The notes: a model not told the origin generated them from the letters alone. Numbered from the stretch's first letter, positions 27,060-40,734 are shown. The stretch is 64,000 bases of DNA from Tolypeutes matacus (GCA_026826555.1 JAKSZT010053883.1:30485282-30549281), one strand, 5' to 3'. Numbers and translations: made by a program.

Positions 27060-27240
27060 ATTTAAAGTCAGACAGGTCTGGGTCTGCAGCCCAACTCTGC
27101 CAAGGAAAAGCTTTTCAACTTTGGACATTGACACAACCTCTCCAAGTCCCCATTTCTGTCTCTGTGAAGTGGGGATAATTATACTCATTTCATAGGATTG
27201 TTGTAAGGATTCCATAGGATAGGTGTGCACAGCATTGTGT
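27060..27240 (+). repeat. MIR SINE fragment
   Basis: CTCTGTGAAGTGGGGATAAT, CATAGGATTGTTGTAAGGAT and the text just before them follow MIR order. Confidence 0.7.
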
Positions 27241-28019
27241 GAGTGCAGGACAATGTCACAACTGTGCTCTGAGGCTGTGAACAAGCCCCCTTCTTTCTCC
27301 TCAGGTGTCCCATGTTGTTCCAACAGCTCCAGAAATCCCATCTCTTCCAGAAAGTCTCCCCAGGCTAACCTTAGCAAAGGGGCCCCTAGTGTCCCGGCCA
27401 GGGCGGAGGGGGTGGCAAGCAGGCTTGGTCGCTGCTGGTCGATCACAGGACGTGAACCGGAGGGGGATGGTCACATCCAGGGGCAGAGCTGGTGCTGGAA
27501 GGGCATGAGCCTCTGAGAGGAAGGGGAGCTGAGAGGCCAGCTAAATCCTGGTGAGAACTCGGAGAGTGGTTCCTGGCTTTACAAGGCACATTGGACTATT
27601 TGAGAAGAGAGGCGGAATAAAGGCCTCTGTGTGGCAGGAGGGCTGCCAGCGGGGACCAAAGGCAGGGCAGCCAGGCTAGCTCCAAGCCGGGCCCGGCAGG
27701 ACGATATCATCACTCACGTCTTTCCCTTTGGTCTCTCTCAGTGTGGGAGGAGGGAGTGAAGGACGCAGGGTGCGGGGAAAGGCTTTCAAAGAATGCTCAG
27801 GAGCAAAAAAGGCTGATACTCCAGGTCCTTGGATCTCAAATGGCCTCTCCAGAGAAATCTGTCTTCTTCCCTTGTTAGGATTTAGAGAAAAAAAGAACCA
27901 GGGCAGGGGCTGGGGCTGAAGGCTGGAGGGAGGGGGCAGAGGGCCCAGCCGTGAAGGGGATGTGGGGGCTGGCCCAAGCAGGTACAACTCACTGCCAGGG
28001 GCAGAGGACAGATGTCCAA

Positions 28020-28190
28020 GTCACAGAGAAAACATTTGGAGACCTGAGTTCAAATGCTGATATACCACATATTGCTTGTATGACCTTGACAAGTATTTAG
28101 CCTTCCTGAGTCTCACATTTCACCTCTTCATGGGGACTGTGATGATTAGATAAGATAATGGCTATAAAGTGCACAGCATGGTGTTGGGCA
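28020..28190 (+). repeat. MIR SINE
   Basis: GAGTTCAAATGCTGATATAC, TGTATGACCTTGACAAGTAT and GGCTATAAAGTGCACAGCAT follow MIR order. The expected tail is replaced by an 18-bp tandem array. Confidence 0.7.
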
Positions 28191-28260
28191 ACCACTAAGT
28201 GCTCAGCAACCACTAAGTGCTCAGCAAATATTAAGTGCTCAGGAAACACTAGGTGCTCAT
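28189..28260 (+). repeat. 18-bp tandem array, 4 copies
   Basis: Units CAACCACTAAGTGCTCAG (28189-28206 and 28207-28224, identical), CAAATATTAAGTGCTCAG (28225-28242) and GAAACACTAGGTGCTCAT (28243-28260). The last resembles the normal MIR end, suggesting the array grew from it. Confidence 0.9.
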
Positions 28261-28799
28261 TAACCCTGTCTAAGCCTGTCCCCTAGTGACCTCCTCCTAC
28301 CACCCACCAACGAAAGTGCGCACTTCATGTGAGCAACATGAACAAGTCCCACGTGGGCAGGTATGTTGCTAGCATGTATTCACAGACATGTAGTGAAACT
28401 CGCCTGTGCCCATGGGCGTGAGTTTAAGGGCACTGCTGTCCTTGCTGTTGTGGATTGGATGGACCCAGTCTATTTTCCAAGTTTGAAGCCACCTCTTGGG
28501 CCACCTAATGTACCTGGGCCAGGTGCACTTGGAGTCAGGCAGAGGTGGTGCCACTTTGGACAATGGCTTAACCTCTCTGAGCCCGCTAGTGGGACTTGGG
28601 GTATAGCGGCTGCCTCTCAGAGTCAAGGACACAGATCGTGATGAGGACAGGGTGATCCAAGCCCAGGGGACACAGAAAGCTCTCTGTGTGATATGACAGG
28701 ATCTGAGCCATGCGGAGGGAAAGAGGAGCAGACACAGCAGTGGCTGGTACCCTAAACCCCCAATGCTGAGCCAGGGCTCTGACCAAGGCATTGCCCTTA

Positions 28800-29045
<246 letters not shown>

Positions 29046-29839
29046 CTATGAGCAGAGCTTTAGACTACCAAGGGACAGAGCATCCACTCTTGGTGGAGGG
29101 AGAGAGTGGAGTGGACTCAGTGTTGCCTGAGGCCCAGCTCACTTAGTCACCCTTTAATTTCAGCATGTGCCAGCCCTCCATGAGCAGAGTCCTGGGGAGA
29201 CAGTGGTGAATTAAAACTAACCCCTGTTCTCCGCTTGAGGAGAGCATGCAGAGGATGGTGCCCTGTTAAAGCTAGATCCCATGTGGTCTATTCTCAAAGG
29301 GATGCTTTGTCAAAGACATACAGCCCTGCAGCCTTCCAAAATTGCAAAAGAGCTCGTGATCTTTACTTGTATCTCTCAAACATCATGAAGGGGACGCAGA
29401 ATCCACAACAACTCATTTCATTCTGCTTTCCTCTCCCATCTACTTTTTGACCACTTCATCCCATTCTTAATATTCTATGTATCCTAAAAGACCCCCACCC
29501 CCAACCCCCCAAAAAAAAAACACTTGGGCAAAGATAATTCCATCCTCCCATCCTTGGAGAGTGAGGGCAGAGGAGAAAGTGAACAGGCAAAGCCAGAGGC
29601 CTCTAACAGGTCAGGGGAGGAATGTGCAACTAGGAATGCTCATATGTTAAGTTTTAGCCCATCAGAATTTTAATGAGGGGAATAAAGTTCTCTCTCTGTG
29701 GTCTGAGCTTTTTCTGATTAAAAATCCCCAACCCCTCCTTCCCACTCCATCTTTCCAGCCTCACTCCACAGCTCTCGCCTTCCATGTGGCCCCATTAAAC
29801 TGCTTCTGGTTTACCCCCCTGCATTGTATACACTGTGCC

Positions 29840-29990
29840 CAGTCTAGAATGGACTCTCCCCCTGGACTAGCTCTTGCCACCTTCCATAGTCCTTTGTACA
29901 TGCTGCCTCTTCCACAAAGCCCTCCCTGATAGCCTCCAGTTCTAATCCCGCACAAAACTCACTCTGTCCCAGGGTGAGGCTCTAGTCAGC
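29840..29990 (+). repeat. L2 LINE fragment
   Basis: CTTTGTACATGCTGCCTCTT, CCACAAAGCCCTCCCTGATA and AACTCACTCTGTCCCAG match L2 3' region text. Confidence 0.65.
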
Positions 29991-30357
29991 TCAGTTTTAA
30001 TGTGTGGTATGTGTGGCCATGTGGCTTTCTGTCTTACCTGCCTACCCGAGCACAGTTGGGGGCTGTTGGGGCTGACTTTCTGTATCTTTTCACCATCTCC
30101 AAACTTCATATCTATCTCCGTAATATTTATTCATCAGTAATGCTCCCCGCTAAAGAGGCAGCCCCTTGGGCTTCTGGGGCTATTTCCACCACAGATTGTG
30201 AACCAGGTTATTGCCCTTGCTCAGATGGGGCAGGACAGAAAGGGAGGCTGGGCCTGAAGACCAGCACTAAGACTCTTCTTCCAAGGGGGCCCTGCCTCTG
30301 AGCCTCCTGCCAAGGAAGTTGACTCTAGGCAGCCAGACTGGCATGGTCCAGCTCCAG

Positions 30358-30472
30358 CTCTCCATCCATCCATCAATCTATCGACCCACCCATCCACCTA
30401 CCCATCCATCTATCCATCAACCCATCCATCCACCCATCTGTCTGTCCGTCCGTCCATCCATCCATCCAATTA
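30358..30472 (+). repeat. CATC/CCAT tetranucleotide microsatellite
   Basis: About 115 bases of CATC-type units with CTGT/CCGT variants near 30438-30454. Likely length-polymorphic. Confidence 0.9.
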
Positions 30473-30479
30473 TTGTCTT

Positions 30480-30960
30480 GAGCTCTATGTTGGGCATGAG
30501 GGATCCAATGCTGAGCCAGCCAGAATGTGCTTTGTGCCCATATGGAGCTTAAAGTCTAGGGGGAAGATGGGCATTAATCAAATACCCACCCTATAACCTT
30601 GTCATTACAATTGCACTGGGTGTGATGGATGAAGAGAACAGGGCTGTTAGGAGGAGGCTGAAGTCCAAGGAAGACTTCCCAGAGGAAGTAACATTTGAGC
30701 TGAAATTGGATGAATGACTTAACTAGGCAAAGCTTTGGGGAAGGATGCCAGAGAGTGCAGGAGAAGGGCAGAGGTGTGCAGAGTCCTAGGATGGGAACCT
30801 GAGAGCAGCCCAGCGAGGTTAGAGGGCAGAGAGCAAGGGCTCTGAGGAAGCTGGATGGGTCAGCAGCTGTCAGACCACCAAAGCTTTGAAGGCCATGGGA
30901 GGAATTCAGTAGTTTATTCCCAGAGCAACTGGGAGTGAGGCTGACCTCAGTGACTCTGCT
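30480..30960 (+). repeat. Ancient ATTTATTGAG-family repeat
   Basis: CATATGGAGCTTAAAGTCTA, GAAGTAACATTTGAGCTGAA and GGAAGCTGGATGGGTCAGCA keep the order of the 9575 element. Confidence 0.6.
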
Positions 30961-32489
30961 AACTGTGCAGTTGGCATGTTGACCACGGCCACACCTTTGC
31001 CGGCCTCTCACCTGGAGGGGTGCCCAGGCCCTCTCACCTGAAGGGAAGCCTGGGAGCTAAGGAAGGGCTGAGAGTCAGGGTTCCTAAATCATTTTCAGTC
31101 TCAGCTCCCTTATAATCCCTTGGAAAAGGTGGCAAGGAAGGGTAGGCCCATATCCCCCTACCCTGGCCAGGTCTGGGGTGGGAGGGCGGCAGTGAGCCAG
31201 AAAGCCTCAGCAGCCCCTGTCCTTCCTCCCTGGCTTCCAAACCCGGGCATGTCAAAAGAAAGAGAACTCTTGATGCAAACAAGTTCTGAATGTCTGTGAA
31301 TCAGGTCCTTTCCCTCCCTCCGAACCTCACTGATGATTCAGTGCCTGAGCCACCATTTCCCAGAATCAAGAGCTGCTGAGAGAAGGATCTGTCAGGAGAG
31401 CTGCAGGCTGGTGAAGTGGAGTGTGGCCCATTCCTGGGGAGCCGAAACCCAACAAGTCTCTTCCAGGAAGACTCAGCTTCCCCACTCCCTGCTCTGTGGA
31501 CCTCCATCTTAGGACAAGTGCATGACAGGCACTCCTTGGCTGTGTCTCACTGATTCACACTCCAAGTTTAGGGCTCTTTAAGCTCCCTTACAGACTCCTT
31601 GTTGTCTGGGGATCCTCTTCCCATGGGGAGGGAGAGTCTAGATGGGGAGTGGAGAAGGTAGGGGTGCTAATGCTGCAGGGCCTGGGACCACCTGGGGCCA
31701 CAGTGGCAAGTGCACTGGCCTGGGTTCAAATCCTGCCCGTGTGACACTGGGCAAGTCACTTTACCACTCTGAGCCTCAGTTATGCCATCCACAAAACGCA
31801 GAGAAGGAAGTCTGCCTTGGGGGACCGAGGTGAGTATGTGTGTGTGTGGGGGGGTGGGGGCTGCCGTATTTCCACTGCCTCTGGAGAGAGAGCAGGTGGT
31901 GCTGGCCTCTCAGTCCCTGTGTGATCATCAGGCGGTCCTAACCTTGTTCTAGATTGTTGCTTCTGACTGCTGCATAGTATTCCTCTTAGGATATCCTCCA
32001 GCACATTTATTTACTGTACCCCTACTGAAGGTCAGCTCTGTTGCCTCTGGCCTCCCTCACCCACAGACAACCTTGGCAGAGTCATGTCCTACATAGACTT
32101 CCAGGACTGTTGGGAGGTTCCCGGGAGGCAAGGAACTTGCAGCGCTTAGCCTGGAGCCAGATAAGCAGGGCTGCAATTGATGCCAATTCCCTTCTTCAGC
32201 TAAAGCCACTGAGCATGAGACACCTGTATGCAGATGGACGTGGCACAGCCCATTGGCAGCGCTAAAAGAAGGGCCTCTTACCCAAGGTGGACTGAATGAA
32301 TGCTCAAACTGGAAGGGAAAAATCTTTCTCCATTGTGGGATCAGGGCAGAGAAGCCAGAGCTTCTGGAAAGGAACGGGCATGCAGCCCCAGAGACCAGAG
32401 GGGAGGGGGACAGGCGAGGACATTCACATCCCTGGTTCCATCTACCTTTACCTAACCGTGGTGGGCTCTGATGGGGAAAGGTGACAAGG

Positions 32490-32710
32490 GTAAGCTCATG
32501 AACTCTGGAATCATGCAGCCAGCCACTTTCTAGCTGTATGATTCAGGCAAGTCATTTAACTTCCCCGAGTCTCAGTTTCCTCACCTATAAAATGGGCATG
32601 ATAATGGCTATCTTGGGAGTAGCTGTGAGGAACAAATGAGACCAGGATGTAAGGGGCTTGGCACAACGCCTGGCACCTAAAGTTGCTTACTAAATGGTAG
32701 CCGTGAACAT
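32490..32710 (+). repeat. MIR SINE
   Basis: GAGTCTCAGTTTCCTCACCT, ATAAAATGGGCATGATAATG and CAACGCCTGGCACCTAAAG. Other MIR fragments in the same orientation lie at 31690-31800. Confidence 0.8.
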
Positions 32711-34769
32711 GAACTCAACTTCATCCATCCTACTATAGGAACTAGCAGCCAAGCTGAATTCAGCCTTGGAGGAGGGGAGGGCTGGCCTGGGTGGAAGCCC
32801 AGTTTCTCTGTGGCTCTGTAGGTGCTCCCAGGCTGGGGAGATGAGAAACACACAGCCCTCGTGTTGCTCATGCCCACAGTTCTCCTAACAGCAGCGCCTG
32901 CACCTCTTCCTTGACACTTGGAGCCCAAGGATTCTGTGAACTTTAGAACCTGGGAAAGGCAGGGAGAAGGAGCCCATTTCCATGGAAAGGACTGTTTTAC
33001 ATGGGCATTTCCTTCTGTAAATTTCTGAATGTTTGAGTTGGAACTGGCTTGGCTTTGAGGCAGAGGAAGAAGGAACAGGCATTTGGTGCTGCTCCAGCTT
33101 CCCCCGGGGCCCTCCCAGTTCAGGGGGCGCTCTCAGGGAAGGTGCGGAGTGACTACTGTGTGCTTACTGAAGACCTACTGTGCACCAGGCCAGGGCCCAG
33201 ACTGGGGAGTCCCTGCTCTCAAGGGGCTTCTGGTCGAGTGAGGCCACTGTTGGGGGCTGTCGAGAGGTCTCCTGGTGCAGCACCAGGGAGGGGCATCCTG
33301 GACACCCCCTTCAGCCCTACGTTGTCCTCTGTAATATTCACTTGAAAAGGATGTAGTAGGCTTCATCTCTTCCGAGTACCTTGCTTTGGAGGCCCTATTC
33401 TGACTCCAAAATTGTCAGCATTGCTCAGACTGCCTTTGAAACTGGTCTCTGGGAATTGTCTCCGGGGCTTGGAATTAATTCTTGGGAAGAATCTCGAAGC
33501 CTTGATGGTGGCGAATCTTCCTTTGGTTTGTGATGACAAATTGGGTGAGAGGATTAGCAGCTCGGGGATCCAGGAATTTGCAAGCAACACTTTTCCATCA
33601 GAAGTGTCCCAAGGGCTGGCAAGGAAGCCAACCACAGGGTGACAGGCCCTCCTCCCCTCCACCCCCGACCCTCTCAGGGCCTTCAGAATCTCCCACCAGC
33701 CTTCTGCTCCCTGGTTCTAACAGGGTAGGGGCGGGGTGCCGTCCATGATATCCTCTCATTACAGCAGCAAGAGAGCTGGCCAAAGTGACCTTCCCAGGGA
33801 GTTTGGATGGTGTTCTCCCGTAAGCTTCAGGAAGGCTGCAGTTCTCTGGTTTGTTTTTGGTTTAGGCAGGAAATGCTACATTTTACCATGGGTTACGATT
33901 TCCCTGAAAAAAGCATTATTTTGTCCGACTTCCCTTGAAAGATTGGAACAGATTAAGCCTTTGCTGTTTCAGTTCATTACTCAGAATGAAAGGCCCAGTC
34001 TTGGCAGGATCTTCCCACTCGTGCAAATTTTCTTTGAGGATGATTCATAAAATCATAGGCTGTCAGAGCTGGACGAGGGACCTGTGAGAACATCTATTCC
34101 AACCCCGCATTTTCTACGTAGGGAAACTGAGGCTTAGAAAGCCTCCTTGGTCTTTGCTCTCATATTCACAGTAACCAGGTCTTTAAGCAAACCAAACCCC
34201 TGACATTTTCGACACTTCTGGGGTCTTAGGGGTGATGGGTTGTCCCCCCACCTCCACTCCACCTCACCAAGGACATTTCTAAATGTCAGCACCCAAGCAG
34301 GACTGCTCTCACAGGACCTGGTTTCATCCCCAGAAGCAGCTTTCCAGAATCCATCAGGACCTGCCTGTCTCCAGCCCCTCCCACTCTCCTCCACCTTGCA
34401 TGAGGCCACTTGGCTCCACTTGGTCTACCACATCCCCAGCTGAACAAAGAATTACTTACCTAGCTCCAGCTCTGGCCTTGGGGCCACTGGTCAGACCCTA
34501 GCCTGGCACCCAGAGTGAAACCTGGGTAACCTCCTACCAGGTTCTAAGAACAGGGTTGTGAGACCCTGGTCCCAGTTCTGGAAACTCGCCAGTGATGAGC
34601 CTTCTTTTAGGACAGGGCCTTCCCTGAACCCCTGAACCCCAGCTCACCACCGCCTAGTCAGGTCTCTGGTGGAAGCTGCCTACTTGAATTCCCAAGCACG
34701 GTCTCTGCCAGATTCCCCGTCTCTGTGCTCGGCCTCTTGATTGAGGTGACCTACCAGAGTAAAGCAGTA

Positions 34770-34985
34770 AGAACTGCTATCACTGACTGCTGCTTTTTAT
34801 ACGCCAGGCATTGCCAAGTATGCTACATATATTGCCTTAAAGAATCCTCCCGGTAGCTCTACAAGGCAGTAAACGCCACCACCACATTGTGGCTCAATGA
34901 GGCTAGGAGAGTTGTTCAAGCTGGTGAGTGGCTGAGTCAGTACTTGAACCTCAAAGCCCAGTGTTCTACCACTCTACCATGCAAG
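34770..34985 (-). repeat. MIR SINE, diverged
   Basis: Complement orientation: TACGCCAGGCATTGCCAAGT, GTCAGTACTTGAACCTCAA and TTCTACCACTCTACCATGC. Confidence 0.65.
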
Positions 34986-35517
34986 CCAGGCCTCTTAGAA
35001 CCTGGCTGGGAGGTAAAGAGCTCCTTCCACTGCTGGCTGCAGGCCCACCCCTAGCACCTGTCCCATTCTGCCCTGCGCCCAGGGTTGCCTTCCCGGACAC
35101 CTAAACTTGACTCTGGCTTCTGACAATGACTGCCATGGGGCTTCCCCAGCAGCCTGGGTGTGCACACCTTACCTAGTTGGGTGGGCTCGAGAGCTGTAGG
35201 GGCAGGGTATGCCCATGCTGATATGTTCATACTTCCCCCCAGATCCCTTTGCTTCTGCTTTCATAGCCACCTGAGAAAACCAATCCCAGCCCTGCCACGC
35301 CTGGAGGATTTATCCCCAGGACTCTTCTGCTGGGTCTCTGCCCACATCTCTCACATCTTTGGTGTGTGACATCCATGCAATTCACTTTTCACTCTTTTCC
35401 CATGTGATATTATTCCAGCTAGAATCTTTCCCCATCCCCAGTGCTGCCTAAAATACATCAGGGCTTCCCACTACCCCTAGGATAAAAAGTTCTCATTAAG
35501 CTGTGCATGATCTGACC

Positions 35518-35756
35518 CAGTGCTGTGCAATAGAACTTTCTGCATTGACTGGAAATGTTCTATATCTGTTCTGTCCAATATGGCAACCACTAGCCACAAT
35601 GGATATTTAAATTTAAAAAATTAACTAACTAAAATTAAATAATAAATAATTTAATAAAATATAGAGCACTATAATTTCAAAATTTTAATTAATTTATGCT
35701 TAGATTTAAATAACCACATGTGTATGGTGGCTACCATATGGAAAGTTCAGATCCAG
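35518..35756. repeat. hAT-like MITE (CAGTGCTGTCCAATAGAA family)
   Basis: Starts CAGTGCTGTGCAATAGAACT and ends near GTGGCTACCATATGGAAAG. Between them is an AT-rich body with AATTTTAATTAATTTATGC. I recognise the pattern but am not sure of the formal name. Confidence 0.7.
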
Positions 35757-35779
35757 CCCCTGCCTGCCTCCAGCCTTGC

Positions 35780-36210
35780 CTGACATCATGTTCCCCCTGC
35801 TTTCTGCCTACTGTCCTTCTTTCAGACCTTCCAGGCCATACTCCTCACCTCAGGACATTTGAACACGTGGTATTCTCCAGCTGCAAACTCTTCCTCCTCA
35901 AACTCTTTGTCTAGCTAATGCCTGCTTCCCCTTTAGATCCCAGCTCAAGTATTGCTTCCACAGACAAAATCCTCAGATGAAATCAGGTCTCCCTGGTGTT
36001 TACTCTCCAGCACAGGGTACTTTTCACTCCTAGCACTGAACACAGTTGTGATTTCCGAGGTATTGGCTGATTCTTTGGGTCTTTCTCCCCAGTGGACCAT
36101 AAGCTCCAGAGCAGGGCCTGAACCTGTTTCTTTTCACTATTGCATCCCCCACCCCCCAGGCCTAGCACAATGCCTGGAACATGCCCTCAGTAGAGATATG
36201 GGGAATGAAT
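35780..36210 (+). repeat. L2 LINE fragments
   Basis: CCCAGCTCAAGTATTGCTTC, ACCATAAGCTCCAGAGCAGG, CCTAGCACAATGCCTGGAAC and a GAATGAATGAATGG tail, the L2 3' end. Confidence 0.8.
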
Positions 36211-36879
36211 GAATGGGGAGGTTAGGGTTTAGACAAGACCCCCAGTGAGCATGGCTGAGCACATGGCAGCTTTCAAGAGGGTAAACAAGTTCCAAATGGT
36301 GTCTGCTGATGACCCACCAGCCTCCAAGCTTAAGAAACTACTGTGCTGTTGAAGGACCTGAGGCCTTAACCTGATAGCCAGCATCCTGAACAACCCATGT
36401 GTCTGAATAAAGGGGAAGCAGTTGCTCCTAAATCCATAAGTGTCAACAGGTGGGTCAACTGACAACACCTGTGATTTCACACCCTGGCTGGCTTGCTGAG
36501 CAGCATCACTGCTTGACAGACAGAAGTGATGCATGTGCCTTTCCCAGGCCTGGGAGAACAGCAGGCTCCATCCTGGGCCTCTGTCTTTCAGGAAGGATGA
36601 GCAGGTCTTCCCTGCTTCATGGCCCCAGGGGCCCCAGGGATGGGTGTCCCACAGGCTCCATTTCCTATCACTGGAAGTTCTCTTCCCCTACTCCAAGGGT
36701 CCCTGGTGGCGAGGTGGCGGTACCAGCCCAAACAGGGCCTGCCCTAGAAGAACCCAAGGGAGCTGGAGGGGGTGAGGCCTCCCCCCACAGACAGGGTAGG
36801 TCCCGGTTACATGCTTGCATCACCCCCTGTACTGCTCCGTAATGCCCTTATCACAGCTGAGTTTGCATTTGTAAATCAT

Positions 36880-37010
36880 TGCCTAATCGCTAGCTCCTCT
36901 GCTAGTACATAAGCTCCAGGAAGGCAGCGATTATATTTGTCTCACTCACTGATGTATCTCTAGGGATTAGCACCACGTAGGGGCTCAATAAAGTTTTGTT
37001 GGGAGAATAA
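36880..37010 (+). repeat. L2 LINE 3' end
   Basis: ACATAAGCTCCAGGAAGGCA, GTATCTCTAGGGATTAGCAC and GGGGCTCAATAAAGTTTTGT. Confidence 0.75.
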
Positions 37011-37608
37011 GCCCCAAAGTACTCCCAAGGATCCTGATCTCCCCGTAGCCAGCCTAATGAGCTGAACTCTGGTCTCAGCTTCCCAGCTCAGCACCTCCAT
37101 CGTCCCTAAAGTGCACCGGCCCAGCCTGAGGGCAGTGCATTGGGCAGAAGCCTTCCCTGGCCACACAGAGAGGGTCTGGTTCCTGGTTGGAAGATGGGGC
37201 ACAGGGTGGGCTGTGGGGACATGTCCTTGACAAAGACGGTCCCCTTGTGCACTTTGGCTGGAAACCCACAGCCATGTGTCTGGGTCAGGCAGGCAAGGCC
37301 ATGCACTCATCATGCCCTCATCCCCCAATGCCTGCTCTGTGTGCGCCAGCCCCATGCTGGGTGCTAGGGCAACGCCATGGGTCAAGCCTGGTCCATTTGG
37401 GCATTCGCTGTCTGCAAGAAGCGCTTCTAGCTGTGTCACCCTCCCTGGTCTGCACCCAGTGTTATGAGGAGGCAGGGGACCTTCAGGCAGTGCTATTCAT
37501 CTCCCATGACCACTCCTTGTTTCCATCTTGGTCCAGCCCCCTCTAGGAGCCAGGAAAACCTCCTTAGCAGGCCATCTACACAGTTACAGTGAAATATAAC
37601 AAGCTAGA

Positions 37609-37632
37609 TATAAAAAAAAAAAAAAAAAAAAA
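37609..37632 (+). repeat. Poly-A run of about 23
   Basis: A long A run after GCTAGATAT. No SINE or L1 body could be recognised upstream, and no clear target duplication was found. Confidence 0.9.
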
Positions 37633-38311
37633 GGCCCTGCTTCCTGGGCTCGGAGGGTATTTACGCATCACCTTAAGGTCAAACTCCTGCTTCCCCACTC
37701 TCACCACTCTGTCTGATTCCAGGCTCTGGGAGAGCAGCCAGGACAGGATCCCTGGGACTCTGAGAACAAAGCTTACAGGAGGCCAGGCCAGCAGCACTCA
37801 AGGAGCTGGCCCTGTACCCTCAGGAGGTCACTGATGCTATTCAGTCCTCATCTCCTTTGGCTTCCCTGTAGCTTGTGACTCCAAATCCATCCCTTCCCAG
37901 CTGGCCTCTCCTCCTTGGCTTCCGTGAGCCCCCTGTTCACCTGATTCTTCTGCTCTGGCCTCGCCAGTCCAGGCATCTTGCAGATCCTCTTTCCATCTTC
38001 TCCCTCACATATTCATATAGTTCATCCCTCATGTCCTATTCTCGGGCAATCCCCATCTCCCAAGGCTGAGCTGATGACTCTGGAATCTCTGCCTCCAGCC
38101 CTGCTCTCTCCTCTCAGTTCCCAGCCACATGGCCAGCCACCGACTGGGTGTTCCACCTGTGTGTCTCACGGGACCCCAATTCCAACCCAACCTAAACTGA
38201 TCTCAGTACTTTTTCCAGATCTTCTACTTTTCCAGGAGACTCTTTATCTGGGGATGACACTACCTCCTGCCCAGCTGTCCAAGCTAGAATTCTGTGTCCT
38301 TGATTCTTCTG

Positions 38312-38331
38312 GCCCCCCCCCCCCCCCCCCC
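38312..38331 (+). repeat. Poly-C run of about 20
   Basis: An uninterrupted C run between CTTCTGG and TACCTAACC. A homopolymer this long is prone to length change and to sequencing error. Confidence 0.9.
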
Positions 38332-40734
38332 TACCTAACCATCAATCTCGTTGATTCTCTCTTCCTCTCTCCTCTCTGCTCCACCTACTCTCTTCCTTTC
38401 ACACTGAAACACTCAGTGGGAGAAGGAGGCCACCATGCTCTCCTTCTCCCGAGTTCCAGGGCGGCCTCCAGACTGGCCTCCAGTTTTGCCCAGCAGCAGA
38501 GTGATCCTCCTCAAGCACCAGCTTGACGATATCATCCCTTTACCTCACATCTTTCAACTGTGCTCCTTAGTTCTCAGGATTAAGATCAAATTCCTCAGTT
38601 TAGCACCTGAGGCTCTTCCAGACTTCTCTGCCCTTTTTCAGCCACAGGCCTTCCTCTCGGCTTCAGGCTGTCTGCTCTGGGGGTTCAGCCTCCACACCCC
38701 TACAGCAGGATCCTGGGTACCTGGCACCAGGACACAGAAGTTCTGGATGGCAGGTGTGAGCCTCCCAGTGTCTGGAAAGACCAATGCTCCAAGTAGAGAT
38801 AAGGAGGTGGTGCCTTGGCATATATCTCCGTTTCCTGTGAGTTTGATCAATGTGAATCAGTTCCCTGAGGCTGCATATATGGGCTCAGCAGGGCAAGGTC
38901 TAGGTCCTGGACCACTGTGACCCATGAGGAAGGTCATGGCTGAGGGACCATCTCTCACACTTTCATCCTGTTCAAGCAGGTACATCCTTCAGGCAGGAGG
39001 GAGTGATGGAAAGAGTGATGGTGAGCAGGTGGCTCCCGTACACTCTGCTGAGCAATTTTGGTGCCGTTTCTCATTTAATCTTCCCACAACCCCCAGGCAG
39101 AAGGCTCTTTTACCTCCCCTTTCATAGATGTGGACATGGAGGCTGAGGGAGGTTCAATAACTCTCCCATCACCAGCTAAAATGTGCTAGATCCAGAATTC
39201 GACTCATTTCTATTAGATTCCAGTGTCATAAAAACACACTTAGGGGGAATTTAAACCATGAGTGTAAGTAGAAGACTTTCAAGAGAGGGGAAATAAGAGA
39301 AAACAGGCAGTGAAAAGAGAGAGAGTGACAATTTTCAGGAGAGAGAGGATGATGGACGGTGTTCATCACTGGTCTGTCTAATCACCTTCATATGAAGAGG
39401 CAGCTTGGCAAAGGTGACTGTGCCAGAGTCCCTGTCCTCTGCAACCCTGGCTCCACAGAAGGTCACAGGGCACGGAGTAGGGGTGTACAGAGAGTGTCCT
39501 AAGTCCTGCTGGTCAGAGGCTCCACCCAGGGCCTCGAAATGGGCCTCGGGGGGCAGATACTTGCAGAGGAGGCATTCATCATTTTTACGCCTACGTTCAT
39601 ATCACTAATCAGGAAGTAACAATACCACCAGGCCTTTACTGCGCTTCCCACGAGCTAGCTAGAAGACTAATTATCTGACGACACTAATAAATGGTTATGA
39701 TGTTATTAAAAATGGCACCAAGCTAGGATTAATAGGCTCATCAATTGTAGGGAATCGGGTTTAACGAGGTCCCCTGCATGTCCCGTCGGGGCCCGTGGCC
39801 TTGATGGATACCGGGCTGCCCAAAGCACCACCCAGCTGCATGGAGGCAGAGGATGAGGCTCCCCTCCTTCCCCCAGCTGAGGGCCAGCCTGGGCAGGTCG
39901 GGCTCTGCTGGGGTTTTCTGCTAACACCCCCTTGCAAATGGCTGTTCAGTGCGCTCGGGCCACCTCAGGGGCTGTGGGTGGCAAGACTGGCACGGCCCTG
40001 CTTGCTTTGCACATGGCTTCCACGCCCCGTGTGATCCCCTCTCGGCCCAGCCCAGCCCCCCTCTGTAAATGACAGGCTCAGAACCCACCCAGAGCCCCAG
40101 ACTCACAGCACACAGGGGGAGCAGATAAGATGGAGATGCCTCTGGGGCCCGCTGGCTCATTTCCATTATAATTATAGCTATTACTAATAGCGGGGACACC
40201 AGCACTCCCTTCCATTTACATGGGATTCTCCGCTTTAGCAACTGCTTCCCCATTGCTTCTCTCCTCTGAGCCTCACAACGAGCTGGGGAGAGTGCAGGGC
40301 AGCTATTATGACACTCTGGAGTTGAGAAAACTAGAGCTCAGGGAGATGAAGGGACTTCCTGAATCACCCTCCCCAGCCTCTAAGGAATAATTTTAATGAC
40401 AAAAATGAAAATAATAATAGCAAATACCAGTACGGTGCTGACTATATATAATAGGACCCTTTTTGAACGTGCCCAATACATTCCAAGACTCTTCATGTAA
40501 AGTTGAAAATGGTACATAATAGCGAATCCTGTTATTTAGTAAGTATTTCTTATATGAACATACCTATCACATAGTTTTATAAATAGGAAAATAAACACTC
40601 TAGTAACAAGTAAACAAAATTAATCATAGTAATAATTTTTTAAAAATTTAATTCTCTCTGCCTTTGTTTTTTGATTGCCAATTGTGCACACCTGAATTTG
40701 CATGTGCTGAGTTTGTGTAAAACGAGGTCCTACT

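Noticed and set aside
37565..37632. A SINE or L1 insertion ending in the A23 run
   Set aside because: No recognisable body upstream and no matching target duplication; kept only as a poly-A run.
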